Below are positions 8,828 to 18,414 of a DNA stretch of 64,000 bases, in pieces. The notes under the pieces are model-generated. The model worked only from the letters and a program-made list of their open reading frames with translations, did not search any database and was not told the origin of the DNA. Every line of letters begins with the position of its first letter. Within the stretch, counting starts at the first letter, position 1. The stretch lies in the NCBI GenBank assembly GCA_964459305.1, contig CAYWNA010000040.1, positions 3,305 through 67,304 of the forward strand, in the 5' to 3' direction. Made by a program: the position numbers and the translations under genes. This DNA is from CAYWNA01 sp964459305. Lineage in GTDB: Bacteria; Planctomycetota; Planctomycetia; Pirellulales; Pirellulaceae.

Positions 8828-9748
8828 TTAGCGGGCGACACGGAAGGAAGACAGGTTGCCGCCGTTGCTGGTGACAAATAGGCAGTCACCGATGATCGCT
8901 GCGCCGTAGAGTTCGTTCAGCTTCAGGCCGAACCGCCGTTTCAAGGAGCCAATCGCCGTATCGTTGGTCAGATTGTACACCGAGAGCTTGCCCGATGTGC
9001 CGAAGACCAGCAGTTCTTTCCCATGGCGAAGAACTTGGTACACGCGGGGCTCACCTGCATGCGTGCCCATTTTGTGGACCGTCCCGTCGGCGGCATTGAT
9101 GGCATAGAGCGTCGTACCGCCATCCGTACCGGTGGCATCGCCGCCGTTGTGCATATAGAGGCAACCGCTGCCCGCGTCGTAGCTGAGACCCCGCACGCGA
9201 TGACCGTCGGGCAACACCGCCTTCCATTGCTCGGTGAGTGTGAACGAGGCGTCCCGGTTGGTGACCGAGAATGCGTGGACGTGATCCTGATCCACGTCGT
9301 TGTTAGCGAAAAGCCATTTGCCGTCCGTGCAGATCGACTCGGGTCCAATGCCATCCGGGTTCACCGGTGCGACCCACGAGGCGCTGCTCCAGTCGCCCTC
9401 GCCAGTGGCGTCGAAGCGGGCAACTCCCTTGGCGTTGTCGTCGGTGATGAAGTAGTACTCGCCCAGACGCACGAGAGACTTGGCGCCGCCGCTTGGCAGA
9501 AGAGGAGGCGTGGTTTTCGTCGCCAGGGATTTCAACTCTTTGCCGTTGCGGTCGATCCATCTCCCACCAAATCCAATCTGACCAACCAGCACTCCGCCGC
9601 CGTCGACATTATTATTCAGGTAGTACGCGTTGGCTCCCGGAGTAAGGTGCTTTGTTCCCCGAAAACTCAAGGACTCCACCGCACACGTTCCAGCGGCCGG
9701 TGCCAACGTCACGAAGAAGGCAAATATCCAAGAAAATGCCCGATTCAC
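8828..9748 (-). CDS. Secreted beta-propeller-like protein of unknown function
   Basis: 306 residues from GTG 9748, six bases after a GGGAG ribosome site. Residues 1-23 form a signal peptide (FSWIFAFFVTLAPAAGTCA). The body alternates short strands with value-reporting loops (GEYYFITDDN, GKWLFANNDVDQDHVHAF, GCLYMHNGGDATGTDGG, KELLVFGTSGKLSVY), consistent with a propeller of five to seven blades. No catalytic motif or named family is recognised. It is a single gene with no same-strand neighbour closer than ~1.2 kb, apart from fragments. Confidence 0.7.
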   Translation of the reverse strand: MNRAFSWIFAFFVTLAPAAGTCAVESLSFRGTKHLTPGANAYYLNNNVDGGGVLVGQIGFGGRWIDRNGKELKSLATKTTPPLLPSGGAKSLVRLGEYYFITDDNAKGVARFDATGEGDWSSASWVAPVNPDGIGPESICTDGKWLFANNDVDQDHVHAFSVTNRDASFTLTEQWKAVLPDGHRVRGLSYDAGSGCLYMHNGGDATGTDGGTTLYAINAADGTVHKMGTHAGEPRVYQVLRHGKELLVFGTSGKLSVYNLTNDTAIGSLKRRFGLKLNELYGAAIIGDCLFVTSNGGNLSSFRVAR

Positions 9749-10111
9749 GATGTGCTCCCTTTTTATGTTCGTCGAACCAGCGTTGTAGAAGAGCTTCGCC
9801 GATCATCGCGCTATCGATTGGCCAGCGGGGTTTCATACGACACGGTGTCGCAAAGAGAGGGATTCCTACCCAGTTTCAATCGGAGGTCTCCCCATTCTAC
9901 CGCCGCCGCGGTCGATCGGAAAGTCATTTCGGCACCAACGGCGAGTGTCTAACCAGTCGAGTTATTGACTGACGGCAATTTCGGCTGTCTTGAGGCCCAG
10001 TCTGTTTGATTTCCTCGTCTGGGCATCTACACTCCGTAGTCGTGTCTTCTTAGCCGCAGGAGTCCGTCCGGGACGGAGTGGTTTTGTGTGGATCCCATCG
10101 GAGGCGCAGAA
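9749..10111. other. Intergenic, no gene recognised
   Basis: This gap between the divergent genes at 9748 and 10112 contains only short frames without protein-like composition. A GTCCGTCCGGGACGGA palindrome at about 10065-10080 precedes the plus-strand gene. Promoters for both flanking genes are expected here, but no convincing box was identified. Confidence 0.5.
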
Positions 10112-10708
10112 ATGAAGGACTGGTTGACGCTGATCCTGGCGATCTGGCTGGGCGGCTCGTTGCGAGCGGCGGACGATCACGAGGGAAGCTCCGCTCTGGA
10201 ATGGTCCGGCGACGGCCAACTGCGTCTGGTTGTCGAGGTTTCCCGGCAGGCGGGTGAGAGAACGGGAGATCTGCGGCCGGCGGAGGTCGTCGTTGATTTC
10301 CTGGAACTGCTTGGCGATGTCGCGCCGAAACGCTTGCCCGATCTGGCTACCGTGCGGGTAATACGCCACGACACTCGGACTGGCAAGCCGCTGGAATCTG
10401 CAGCATTTGCATTCGGACACAGTCCCTGGGATGCCCCGTGGCGCTGGTACGACGACGCGATTGGATACGAGTTTCCGGAAGTCGTTCGCGCGATCGATCA
10501 GACGAAGGACGAGCCGAGATACGAAACACGGACCCGGTTTGGTTACTTCTATGGCTGCATCGGAGCGCTCGGGCAAATGTCATCCATGTTCAGCAACGGC
10601 GAGACGTTGAGGACTGAACTTTGCGCGACAGAAACGGATTGTTGGGCGATCTTCGGGGCCCTGGCGTCACGTGGTGATTTTCGTGATTGTGGGAATGCGG
10701 TCGCATAG
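10112..10708 (+). pseudogene. Probable truncated gene for a secreted protein (N-terminal part)
   Basis: 198 residues from ATG 10112 after CGGAGGCGCAGAA. The start is a clear signal peptide (MKDWLTLILAIWLGGSLRAA). Residues ~30-145 look like a real folded domain (VVVDFLELLGDVAPKRLPD, SAAFAFGHSPWDAPWRWYD, YETRTRFGYFYGCIG). The last ~45 residues change character and run antisense over the small remnant at 10667-10918. The best reading is the N-terminal end of a longer secreted protein that was cut off and reads through into unrelated DNA to a chance stop. It could instead be an intact orphan gene. Confidence 0.5.
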
Positions 10709-10918
10709 TGCCTTTATGATCGCGTCGGCAGGATTGTCGTAGTTTGACGTCAACCAGTAACGCCTGCCGGAACGATCCCAAACGTACCAGCGGCAATCTC
10801 CGTCATCCCAGTCCTCCTGTTCAATTTTCACAACATCAGAAAGCAAGACCGAGAAACTCTCTCCAGCCCATTTCGTAGGGCAATTACAGGCGATTTCGTT
10901 CTCGTCGAGCCGAAGGTG
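10667..10918 (-). pseudogene. Remnant of a small protein gene without a start codon
   Basis: A minus-strand frame of 83 codons follows a stop codon at 10919-10921 and has no ATG or convincing GTG. Its translation is protein-like and rich in Trp, Cys and acidic residues: ACNCPTKWAGESFSVLLSD, then EQEDWDDGDCRWYVWDRSG and YWLTSNYDNPADAIIKAL. The upstream stop lies inside a dispersed-repeat-like segment (10911-10965), which suggests that the repeat replaced the 5' end. No family is recognised. Confidence 0.4.
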
Positions 10919-10965
10919 TCAGCCTCCGGTTCCATCAGCGGGCTCACGCCCGCCGCTCGCCTAGT
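10911..10965. repeat. Probable dispersed repeat, read as AGVSPLMEPEADT on the minus strand
   Basis: On the minus strand this reads GGCGAGCGGCGGGCGTGAGC, then a short spacer and GGAGGCTGACACC. From memory, this phrase is a frequent intergenic repeat in Pirellulales genomes. Its first bases (GGCGAGCGGCG) recur at the 3' edge of the gene ending at 45186. It lies between the alpha-galactosidase 3' end and the gene remnant at 10667-10918. Confidence 0.4.
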
Positions 10966-10970
10966 TTTCA

Positions 10971-13457
10971 TCATTTTGCCTTCTTGTATGTTATCACGAC
11001 CGAGCCCGGCTGCTCCGGGATCGATACGAGAAAGCCCTTTTCGGTCAACTCGCGCCCGGTCATCTCGGTCGAGCCGGACTTGTCGAGATCCGTCAGTCTG
11101 TAGCATGCATCGAGTTCCAAGCCGTGCAGGTGAAGACGAGCCGCTTCATAGATGCTTTCGTCGCGTCGAAATGCCTGTACCATTCCCTCGCCTTCCCTGG
11201 GGCAGTCGAACTGCCACGCCATCCAAACGGTTCGTTCCAGACTGTAGGGCGTGAGCGGGTAGTAGTCGCCGAAGAAGTAGTGGGCGATTTTGCGCCAATT
11301 GTCGACCAGCCTGCGGATCGTCGTCCAATCGGCCCCCGGCTTGCGTACATCATAACAATAGCCAAAGGCCGGGCAGAAAAAGCTGCGACCGGCATAGAGC
11401 GTCTGATTGTCGCTATAGTAGGTGCCGGTACCGAAATACGGCAGCCAGAGAGCCAGGCCGTATAGGTGGCATTGATTGCCACAAGCGAAGCGAGGATCGC
11501 CATGGAAGGACTGGTAGTCACTTCTCAGCAGCGGTACAGCCCGGCGCATCGTCTCCAGGTCATTGCGCCGACCGCCCGACGCGCAGGAATCGATCAGCAT
11601 GTTCGGATGCCGACGCCGCAACTCGTCCCAGTAGGCCAGATAGCCTTCGACATGGCGAATCTCGGTGATTCCCTGGCGGTCGTTCGCGTCATTGCCACGC
11701 CAGAACCCGAGCGGCGCCATGTTGAAATCCTGACGGTAGAGATCGATCCCATGCTCCTTGCTCAACTGGTCGACGCGGTCGGTGAGCCATTCTCGCGCCT
11801 TCGGGTTGCCCAGGTCGAGTAGCACGCGACCCAATAGCCACTGCGGACGATTCTCGTAAAGCCACGTGCCAGGCGCCACCCGTTCCGGCTCGAACCAGAG
11901 TATCAGCTTCATGCCCTTAGCGTGCGCGTGATCGCTGACCGCACGGATGCCCCCTGGAAAGCGTTCCCGGTCCACTTCCCAGGTGCCGACCTGCGGCCAA
12001 CTGTCGCACGGATACCAGCCGGCGTCCATCCACCAGTAATCGAGCTTGATGCCTCTTTTGGTAAACGCATCGATGAACCGCTTCTCGTCAGCTTCGTTGC
12101 ACTTCAGTCCCGGAAAAAACCCGCCGCTGCACGAGGTGAGTTGCGTAGGGGGTAGCTTTCCGCCTAGCCGCGGAAGGTTGTGAGCCAGCATCCACCGGCG
12201 CCAGGCGTTTTGTGCGCGGATTCTATCGCCCCGGTAGAACTGGAGGACGACCAGCGGCGTGCGCACCTCCTCGCCCGGATGCAGCTTGAAGTGGGTCAAC
12301 TCCTGCCCTCCACGGACTCGCAAGCCGGTGGTCTCGTCGCGTGTGAACTCGGCCGCCCACTGGCCGGGCCAGCCGATCACGGCGATGACTCCCTGGTCGG
12401 CCCATTGGATGTTGTAGTAGGGCCACTGGCCCTCGGTCGGTCGCCCGCCCGGCGGAGCGAACCGCTGGCGGGATTTCGGGCCAAGCGTCGTCACCAGCGG
12501 CTCGTAGCTGTCCGGCGTATTCGAGTCGCCCTGATGGTGATGTAAGACAAACTCGTCCACCGGCCCGCACCGGAACTGCGCATCCAGGGCCTGAATAGCC
12601 TCCAGGATCGGCGTGTCCGTCTTGCCCGTGTTCTTGAAATAGAGCGTCCATTCGACCGTCGGGAAATCGTGGTACACCACGGCCACTTGGCGCACGACCA
12701 GACCGGTCTGCGGATCCGTGTAGGAAATAACGTGCTGGGTCCGCTTTTCGTCGAGTTCGCGGACTTCTCGCTTGCAGTTCCAGTCTTTGAAAAACTCGCT
12801 AGAGGGCTTGCCATCGTATTGGAACGAAAACGGTGGGTCGGTCGTGTAAGATCGATCGGCCTCGAACAAAGGCAGCTCCCCGATCCAGACCGTGCTCCCG
12901 TCGTCCAGCACGACCTTGGCGTCGGCCCAGTCGGCTTGGTCACAACTGATGTAGTCCCCCGCATCGCCGACTTCAAGAGTACACTCCCTGGCTCCCCCCA
13001 CGTCAATCTTGAACGGCACGCCTGGCATGCCCTCGCGCATCACGCTCGAGCAGAACTTCTCTTCGCCGCCCGCACGGATCGAGAAGACAACGCTGCCGCG
13101 TCCGGGATGGGTTTGGTCGTTCGTGTCGACGCCGACCACGGCGCTGAACGTTTTTCCGGGTCCAGGTAGGTGTACGACGACATGGCTCGGAGCATGGCAG
13201 TAGAGTCCGCGGGTGAACTGGTCGTCGACGATCCTCATCGGCTTGCCGCCACGGGCGTTCTTCTGCACGTGGCCGTGGTTGGCGAACACAACCAGTGCCG
13301 ATTCGGGCCATTCTTGTTTTCCTACCCCCTCCAACTTCGCCGTCACCCAACGGTGAAGCTCGGCCATCTCTGCGGGAGTCGGCGCAACAGCCCCGGCGAA
13401 TTGCGCCGAGACGATCCATGACGCCACCACGACGCCAAACACAAGTCTCGTATTCAT
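10971..13457 (-). CDS. Secreted GH36-type alpha-galactosidase with N-terminal NPCBM domain
   Basis: 828 residues from ATG 13457, preceded by GAAGGAGTGACGGCT; the frame is open further upstream, but that stretch lies over the neighbouring gene and is not coding. Residues 1-23 are a signal peptide. Residues ~75-190 match an NPCBM carbohydrate-binding module (FTRGLYCHAPSHVVVHL, VGVDTND, WADAKVVLDDG). The catalytic barrel contains DYWWMDAGWYP. The predicted nucleophile is Asp577 in YRQDFNM and the predicted acid/base is Asp623 in IDSCASGGRRNDLE, both standard for GH36 enzymes that release terminal alpha-galactose. The gene starts 5 bp after the stop of the beta-helix gene, so the two are co-transcribed. 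Confidence 0.9.
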   Translation of the reverse strand: MNTRLVFGVVVASWIVSAQFAGAVAPTPAEMAELHRWVTAKLEGVGKQEWPESALVVFANHGHVQKNARGGKPMRIVDDQFTRGLYCHAPSHVVVHLPGPGKTFSAVVGVDTNDQTHPGRGSVVFSIRAGGEEKFCSSVMREGMPGVPFKIDVGGARECTLEVGDAGDYISCDQADWADAKVVLDDGSTVWIGELPLFEADRSYTTDPPFSFQYDGKPSSEFFKDWNCKREVRELDEKRTQHVISYTDPQTGLVVRQVAVVYHDFPTVEWTLYFKNTGKTDTPILEAIQALDAQFRCGPVDEFVLHHHQGDSNTPDSYEPLVTTLGPKSRQRFAPPGGRPTEGQWPYYNIQWADQGVIAVIGWPGQWAAEFTRDETTGLRVRGGQELTHFKLHPGEEVRTPLVVLQFYRGDRIRAQNAWRRWMLAHNLPRLGGKLPPTQLTSCSGGFFPGLKCNEADEKRFIDAFTKRGIKLDYWWMDAGWYPCDSWPQVGTWEVDRERFPGGIRAVSDHAHAKGMKLILWFEPERVAPGTWLYENRPQWLLGRVLLDLGNPKAREWLTDRVDQLSKEHGIDLYRQDFNMAPLGFWRGNDANDRQGITEIRHVEGYLAYWDELRRRHPNMLIDSCASGGRRNDLETMRRAVPLLRSDYQSFHGDPRFACGNQCHLYGLALWLPYFGTGTYYSDNQTLYAGRSFFCPAFGYCYDVRKPGADWTTIRRLVDNWRKIAHYFFGDYYPLTPYSLERTVWMAWQFDCPREGEGMVQAFRRDESIYEAARLHLHGLELDACYRLTDLDKSGSTEMTGRELTEKGFLVSIPEQPGSVVITYKKAK

Positions 13458-13462
13458 AGCCG

Positions 13463-14650
13463 TCACTCCTTCAGGATCGTCGGGCTTCGCGGAGGGGCCA
13501 TCTTGGAAAACAACTCGGCGGGCCAAATGCCCAATCGCTCGAATCCATCGGGCACAGTCTGCTTGAACTGAACGTAGGCCTGAACCTCGCCCTTGGTGGT
13601 GTAGCTGAGAGCCTTGGACGTCGGGCCCGGGGTGAAAACGCTGTACCCGGCAAGAATGCAATCCTCCAGGTCCACATGCAGTCGCCCGGTTGGCCGGTGG
13701 CCCTGCGTACACAGGATACCGGTCGATTGTCCGCCCATTTCCGGTTGGGTGAAGTTCAGCACGATCATGCGGCAACCGATGAACTTGGCACGGGCGCAAT
13801 GGCTGGCGTACGACACGGCGACAGCGTTGTCGGCATGGACAAGCGTGCAATCTTCGAAGACGGCGTGCGGATGTTCGGGCATCGACTTCTCCCATCCGCC
13901 CACCAGGACCGCCGCTGTGTCGCCAACCCAGTCGAGCGCCAGGAAGTAGCAGCGCCGAAACACACTTGGCTCGTTCTCGCGTACAACGGGATAAACCACT
14001 CCGCCACCGAACGCTCGGCCCGTGCCAACGCAGTCTTCGACAACAACGGTGAAGCCTTCGCCACTCTTGTTCGTCAGGTCCCAGAACATGCCTGCATCTC
14101 CGGCAGCCGCGTAAAGGCCTCGTAAAACCCAGCGGTCCCAAATAATGCTGGAGAAGGTCTCCTTGTTGTTGCCGCCCTGCCAGTGTTTGTCCGACGCGCG
14201 AAAAGTGCTCCACCAGTCCCAGCTCTTAAAACCTTTTTCCGGATCTCCGCTATCGATTTGGACCCAACCTTCGGCGCCCGAGCCGAGGCTGCCGTCGTGA
14301 TCGCCGATCACAGCGTTGTAGGCTCCCGTCGCGCCTTTGTGGGCCGGGGCGAGATTCGCTTCAACGTAGGTATCCGGCCTGACGATGATCTGGTGCCCCC
14401 CGCGGCCATCGGGCACCGCATCGAGCGCCGCTTGGATCGTCCGAAACGCCTTCGGCCAACTGCTCCCGTCCGAATTGTCGCCCAGCTTCGAAACGTAGAG
14501 CGTTGTCCCTTCGCGGCCCGCGTAATCCGCCGCCGCCGGATCCCACGGCGCAGCATGCAGACCGCTCGCAACGCTGGCCAGCACAAGCAGGCCCGTTGCC
14601 GGCAGTCGCAACGCAGTCGTACCAGGGATCTTTGTTCTGGGTGGTGGCAT
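13463..14650 (-). CDS. Secreted right-handed beta-helix (pectin-lyase fold) protein
   Basis: 395 residues from ATG 14650; another ATG two codons upstream directly abuts the GGGAG ribosome site, so the second is better placed. A signal peptide covers residues 1-33. The mature start GTTLYVSKLGDNSDGSSWP followed by FRTIQAALDAVPDG is the usual opening of parallel beta-helix proteins that bind or cleave polysaccharides. Further rungs include VVVEDCVGTG, SVFRRCYFLAL, AVFEDCTLVHADN and AKFIGCRMIVLN. No lyase catalytic residues stand out, so it may bind rather than cut. Operon partner of the GH36 enzyme. Confidence 0.8.
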   Translation of the reverse strand: MPPPRTKIPGTTALRLPATGLLVLASVASGLHAAPWDPAAADYAGREGTTLYVSKLGDNSDGSSWPKAFRTIQAALDAVPDGRGGHQIIVRPDTYVEANLAPAHKGATGAYNAVIGDHDGSLGSGAEGWVQIDSGDPEKGFKSWDWWSTFRASDKHWQGGNNKETFSSIIWDRWVLRGLYAAAGDAGMFWDLTNKSGEGFTVVVEDCVGTGRAFGGGVVYPVVRENEPSVFRRCYFLALDWVGDTAAVLVGGWEKSMPEHPHAVFEDCTLVHADNAVAVSYASHCARAKFIGCRMIVLNFTQPEMGGQSTGILCTQGHRPTGRLHVDLEDCILAGYSVFTPGPTSKALSYTTKGEVQAYVQFKQTVPDGFERLGIWPAELFSKMAPPRSPTILKE

Positions 14651-15072
14651 GATCATCTCCCTTCAAATTCGCACGTCCACGCTCTTATCGAGCAACGCCA
14701 ACAGCGGAAAGGCGAATGCCGTGTTCACGGGAACGGCGGCACACTCGCACAACTCCATACAACTCAACATCCATCGGAATGTCAGATCTTCTAGCTTCTC
14801 GATGCGTGCTCGTCAATTATGCAGGAGAACAGGCGCGGATCGTACGCGACGATATCGCGGCTAGTCCATCCTGACGTTCCACAGCTACGGCATCTGCATT
14901 CCGTTGTTTCTGATTGAATGACGGTTGATGCTTGAAACCAAGGGTCGTACGCTTGAGGAAATCGCTGAATCCTGGAAGAAGACGCGTTGCGTGCAACACC
15001 CACTAGAAGAGAATTATCCCTCTATGAAATACGATTATCCTGTACTCACCGGTGCGGAAAGGAGTCGTCACA
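14651..15072. other. Divergent intergenic gap with a sugar-transporter tail remnant
   Basis: The gap separates the divergent genes at 14650 and 15073. A plus-strand frame starting near 14928 reads LETKGRTLEEIAESWKKT, very like the C-terminal tail of sugar-porter MFS transporters (PETKGRTLEEI). An in-frame stop lies directly upstream and the similarity ends after ~20 residues, so it is only a fossil. Nothing else gene-like is visible. The promoter of the gene at 15073 should lie within the last 100 bases. Confidence 0.45.
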
Positions 15073-15939
15073 ATGCGCTACTGCTTGCTGGTGTTGGGTC
15101 TAATGTTCGTTGGCGGGACCTGTCTGGCACAGGACATGGCCGAACTGGACGTGGACCACAACGTTCGCTCCGAGTTCGTCACGCCCCACACGGCGTGGGC
15201 CACGCCCTACGTGCACGGAAAGACACGCGTCCTGTTCTTCCTGAACGGGCGCGGTACGAATCCGCGTGAGGTGGTCGAGCTGAAGCAGCGGTTCGACTTC
15301 GAGCCGCAGATGGTCTTCTGGTCGTGCCCCACGATCGAGTATCGGCCCGGCTGGGAAGTCGAATACGACGAGTGCGCCATGCGGCTGGGCAAGGCAATTC
15401 TGTGGGCGGCAGGCAAGGAGCCGAAGCTGAGCCTGGAACTGACGCCGAAGGGCAAGGAACTGCGGCGGGCGACGCTGCCAGCCGCGGCGGCGACGCTCCA
15501 ATGGAAGGGAGCGACCCCTGGCGCCATCGCCGACATCACGCTCCGCCGCGACGACGGTCGGGTCATCGTCACAGACCGGCAGACCCTCGACAAACCAGAA
15601 GGCGAACTCGACGTGAACATGCCGGTGGTGCGTTCCGGCCGGTATCATCTCGACATCGTGGCCCGTGACGTCGATCGGGTGGCCAGCTTCACCAGCACCT
15701 CGCTTGTTGTCACCTGCCAAGAGCAGGGCGTTCAGCTTGCACTTGACCAAGACTGGGTCGAGGTGAGACTACCCGATGGCAGTTTGGCGGATTGGGTGGA
15801 CGCAGTTGAGATGACAGACAGGCAAGGTGTTGTGATGGACGTGCCGGTGGCGCACAACGATCCCAAGGGCACGTGGACTCTAAACGCCACCGATTTGTAC
15901 ACGGGAAAGTCGGTGACGGCACAGTTCACGGTCGATTAA
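15073..15939 (+). CDS. Secreted protein of unknown function
   Basis: 288 residues from ATG 15073 after GGAAAGGAG. Signal peptide MRYCLLVLGLMFVGGTCLAQ. The first half has HGKTRVLFFLNGRGTNPRE and PQMVFWSCPTIEYRPGWEV, reminiscent of the opening of ThuA/GATase-like secreted proteins. The second half is beta-rich (PAAAATLQWKGATPGAIAD, SGRYHLDIVARDVDRVASF, DPKGTWTLNATDLYTGKS), like Ig-type domains. No named family is assigned. It ends 11 bp before the DUF3604 protein, so they form an operon. Its ribosome site and signal-peptide region are duplicated imperfectly at 18415-18500. Confidence 0.75.
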   Translation: MRYCLLVLGLMFVGGTCLAQDMAELDVDHNVRSEFVTPHTAWATPYVHGKTRVLFFLNGRGTNPREVVELKQRFDFEPQMVFWSCPTIEYRPGWEVEYDECAMRLGKAILWAAGKEPKLSLELTPKGKELRRATLPAAAATLQWKGATPGAIADITLRRDDGRVIVTDRQTLDKPEGELDVNMPVVRSGRYHLDIVARDVDRVASFTSTSLVVTCQEQGVQLALDQDWVEVRLPDGSLADWVDAVEMTDRQGVVMDVPVAHNDPKGTWTLNATDLYTGKSVTAQFTVD

Positions 15940-15950
15940 CTGCAGGGAGC

Positions 15951-18362
15951 ATGCACGTGAGGGAATTGTACTGGACCGCAGCGTTCGTTCTCGCCTTGTC
16001 GATGCATTGTATCGGCGAAGAACCGTCGGGACTGATTGTGAACCCGGACACGCCAACTAACGACTCGAAACCCTCGTTGGCCGTGCTCGCCGATGGATCG
16101 ACTTGGATGGCCTGGCATGCGTACTCGCCCGGACGCGACCGTATTTGCGCCCGGCGTCTGGGGCCGGACGGGTTGGGACCGATCGTCGAGCTGAGCCAGG
16201 ACGGCGCGATCCACGACGCGCCTTGGTTGGTTGCTGCCGGAGATGGGGGAGCGTGGGTATTTTGGTCGGCCATGCTCGAAGGCCGCTGGCGGCTGATCGG
16301 GCGACGTTTGGCCGAGGGACGCGTGATGCCAATGGTGACACTTTCCGATACCGAAAGCGATGCACTGATGCCGGCAGCGGCTTGGTTGGGCAACGACCGT
16401 CTGCTGCTGGCTTGGTCGGATCGACAAGATGGTCGTTTCTGCATCCGCAGCCGAGCTTTGGACGACGGCGTCTGGAGCGAGGCGGATGCGGTGTCTTCGG
16501 GAAAGTACGACGCGTTTCGTTCGGTCGTGGTCGCCGATGACAAGGAGGCTTGGATTGTCTGGGACGAATATCGCGAAGGCAATTATGCGGTTTGGGCTCG
16601 CCAACTCTTGCCGAAACTCAAACCTGCCGAACAAGTTTCGCCTCCCGATCAGAACTGCTTGCGCCCCACGGCTCTGCTGACCGGACAAGATCTTGTCGTC
16701 GCTTGGGTCCGTTCGACCGATGTCGCAAACGACGCCGGTGCGATTGGCCAGATTCACACGCTGCACGTGGCCCGGCGCACAGGACAGATGTGGGAAATGA
16801 TCTGTGATGGGCAAGGCGACCCGACAGCCGCCACCCTGGTCCATGGGCTGACAGCCCGCATGGAACCCAAGCCGGCGGGCAAGTGGGGCCACATGGCTCG
16901 ACTTCGTGTGCCCATGCTGCTGGCGTCAAATTCCTTGGAAGACGGTCAAACGCTGTGGCTGCTGTGGGAACGAAAGACCAACGATTCGGCCCATCCGGCC
17001 CGTTCGACGGCGGATCTGGCCGCGCGGCCCTGCCGCGATGGCCAATGGGATGATACGGTGATCCTCCAAAGCAAGATGCTGGATTACCGCCTGAGCACGG
17101 CGCCGCGCGCCGAAAACGGCACGTTTTCGCTGACCGCCTCCGAGCTGCCTCGCGGCCAGCGGCGGATCTACCACTCGCTGCAATGCGACCTGAACACCAG
17201 CAAGCCCTTTCGCCAGGATCTCTGGACCGGCTATCGGCCGGTGACACTCCCGCTGCCAAGTGAAAAGCAGCCGCCGCGGCACGAGATCCGCGTGGGCGAG
17301 AGGACGTATCAGCTGTACTGGATCGATTTGCACAACCACAGTGGTTTGACTTGCGACGCCCACGGCGAACCCGACGAGCTGTTCCACTACGCGCGTGACC
17401 GCGCCCAGATCCACGCCATGGCCCTAACCGACAACGACGAAGTGTTCGACGATCCGCTGACCGAAGCGGAATACGCCTTGGGGGCGTTCTTTGCGCGGCA
17501 TTTCACTGAAGACGGCCGGTTCGTTGGATTGCCGGGCTACGAATGGACTTCTCACGTGCCCAACGCGAATGTGGATGTCGATCGTTCCGACCCGCGTTGC
17601 TGGGATTTCCGTTGGTTCCCCGGCCGCTGCCACAACAATCATCGTACGGTCGTTTATCCGTCTTCCGGCGGTCCCATCCTGCGGCACACCGAGATCGGCA
17701 ACAACATCGAGCGGATGTTCGAGACCGCGGCCCGTCACGGCGGTGTGGTTTTCCCTCATCATCCCAATTGGGACATCACGGGACATCCAGTGGAGGTCGG
17801 GGCCGAGGTCACTTCGGCCTGGCACATTTGTTTCAACGTCGGGCTGCTTCACCGCATGCTGAATGCAGGACACCGCATGGGCTTCGCCGGCAACAGCGAC
17901 TCGCATCGTCGCCAGCCGGGACTGGGCGGCGCCCTGACCGCCGTGTATGCCGAAGCGCTCACCGGAGATGCGATTATCGAGGCCCTGCACAACCGCCGCT
18001 TCTACGCCACCAACGGTTCCTGGATCGTACTCGATTCGCGGGCCAACGGGTCGCTGATGGGCCAACAAGTCGAGGCCCCCGACGGAATCGCCGATATCAC
18101 GCTGACGGCCATCGGCACCCGCCCAATTGCCTCGGCCACGCTAGTGGGCGATGGCCGGGAGCTCAAGACGTTTGCCGGAACGGGCCAGCGGGAATTTCAC
18201 GCCCAGTATCGCACGCAACCGCTCGGCCAAGGAGCCCACTGGTTCTACTGGCGTATCGTCCAAGAAGGCAGTTCGCCCCAGTTCCCGGGCAATGTCTGCG
18301 TCGCCCGTGGCCACCTCGCCTGGTGCAGCCCCCATTGGGTGACGGTGCCGGAGACGAAATGA
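15951..18362 (+). CDS. Secreted propeller protein with C-terminal DUF3604/PHP-type domain
   Basis: 803 residues from ATG 15951 after CAGGGAGC. Signal peptide to about residue 23. Residues ~25-300 are sialidase/BNR-like blades with a repeated 'act-on-value' pattern: WMAWHAYSPGRDRICARRL, WVFWSAMLEGRWRLIGRRL, LLAWSDRQDGRFCIRSRAL, WIVWDEYREGNYAVWARQL. From about residue 465 a PHP-like metal-dependent domain begins (YWIDLHNHSGLTCDAHGEPD, then MALTDNDE, FPHHPNWD and GFAGNSDSHRR), as in DUF3604. The residues HNH, TDND, HH and DSH could hold two or three metals. PHP domains hydrolyse phosphoesters, but the substrate here is unknown. Second gene of the pair starting at 15073. Confidence 0.85.
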   Translation: MHVRELYWTAAFVLALSMHCIGEEPSGLIVNPDTPTNDSKPSLAVLADGSTWMAWHAYSPGRDRICARRLGPDGLGPIVELSQDGAIHDAPWLVAAGDGGAWVFWSAMLEGRWRLIGRRLAEGRVMPMVTLSDTESDALMPAAAWLGNDRLLLAWSDRQDGRFCIRSRALDDGVWSEADAVSSGKYDAFRSVVVADDKEAWIVWDEYREGNYAVWARQLLPKLKPAEQVSPPDQNCLRPTALLTGQDLVVAWVRSTDVANDAGAIGQIHTLHVARRTGQMWEMICDGQGDPTAATLVHGLTARMEPKPAGKWGHMARLRVPMLLASNSLEDGQTLWLLWERKTNDSAHPARSTADLAARPCRDGQWDDTVILQSKMLDYRLSTAPRAENGTFSLTASELPRGQRRIYHSLQCDLNTSKPFRQDLWTGYRPVTLPLPSEKQPPRHEIRVGERTYQLYWIDLHNHSGLTCDAHGEPDELFHYARDRAQIHAMALTDNDEVFDDPLTEAEYALGAFFARHFTEDGRFVGLPGYEWTSHVPNANVDVDRSDPRCWDFRWFPGRCHNNHRTVVYPSSGGPILRHTEIGNNIERMFETAARHGGVVFPHHPNWDITGHPVEVGAEVTSAWHICFNVGLLHRMLNAGHRMGFAGNSDSHRRQPGLGGALTAVYAEALTGDAIIEALHNRRFYATNGSWIVLDSRANGSLMGQQVEAPDGIADITLTAIGTRPIASATLVGDGRELKTFAGTGQREFHAQYRTQPLGQGAHWFYWRIVQEGSSPQFPGNVCVARGHLAWCSPHWVTVPETK

Positions 18363-18414
18363 AATCCGAATTTCGAAATCCAAGATCCGAAACAGATTCC
18401 GTCATCTATCAGTC

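Noticed and set aside
13458..14213. 252-residue N-terminal extension of the GH36 frame
   Set aside because: The extension lies over the beta-helix gene; the ATG at 13457 has a good ribosome site and is followed by a signal peptide.
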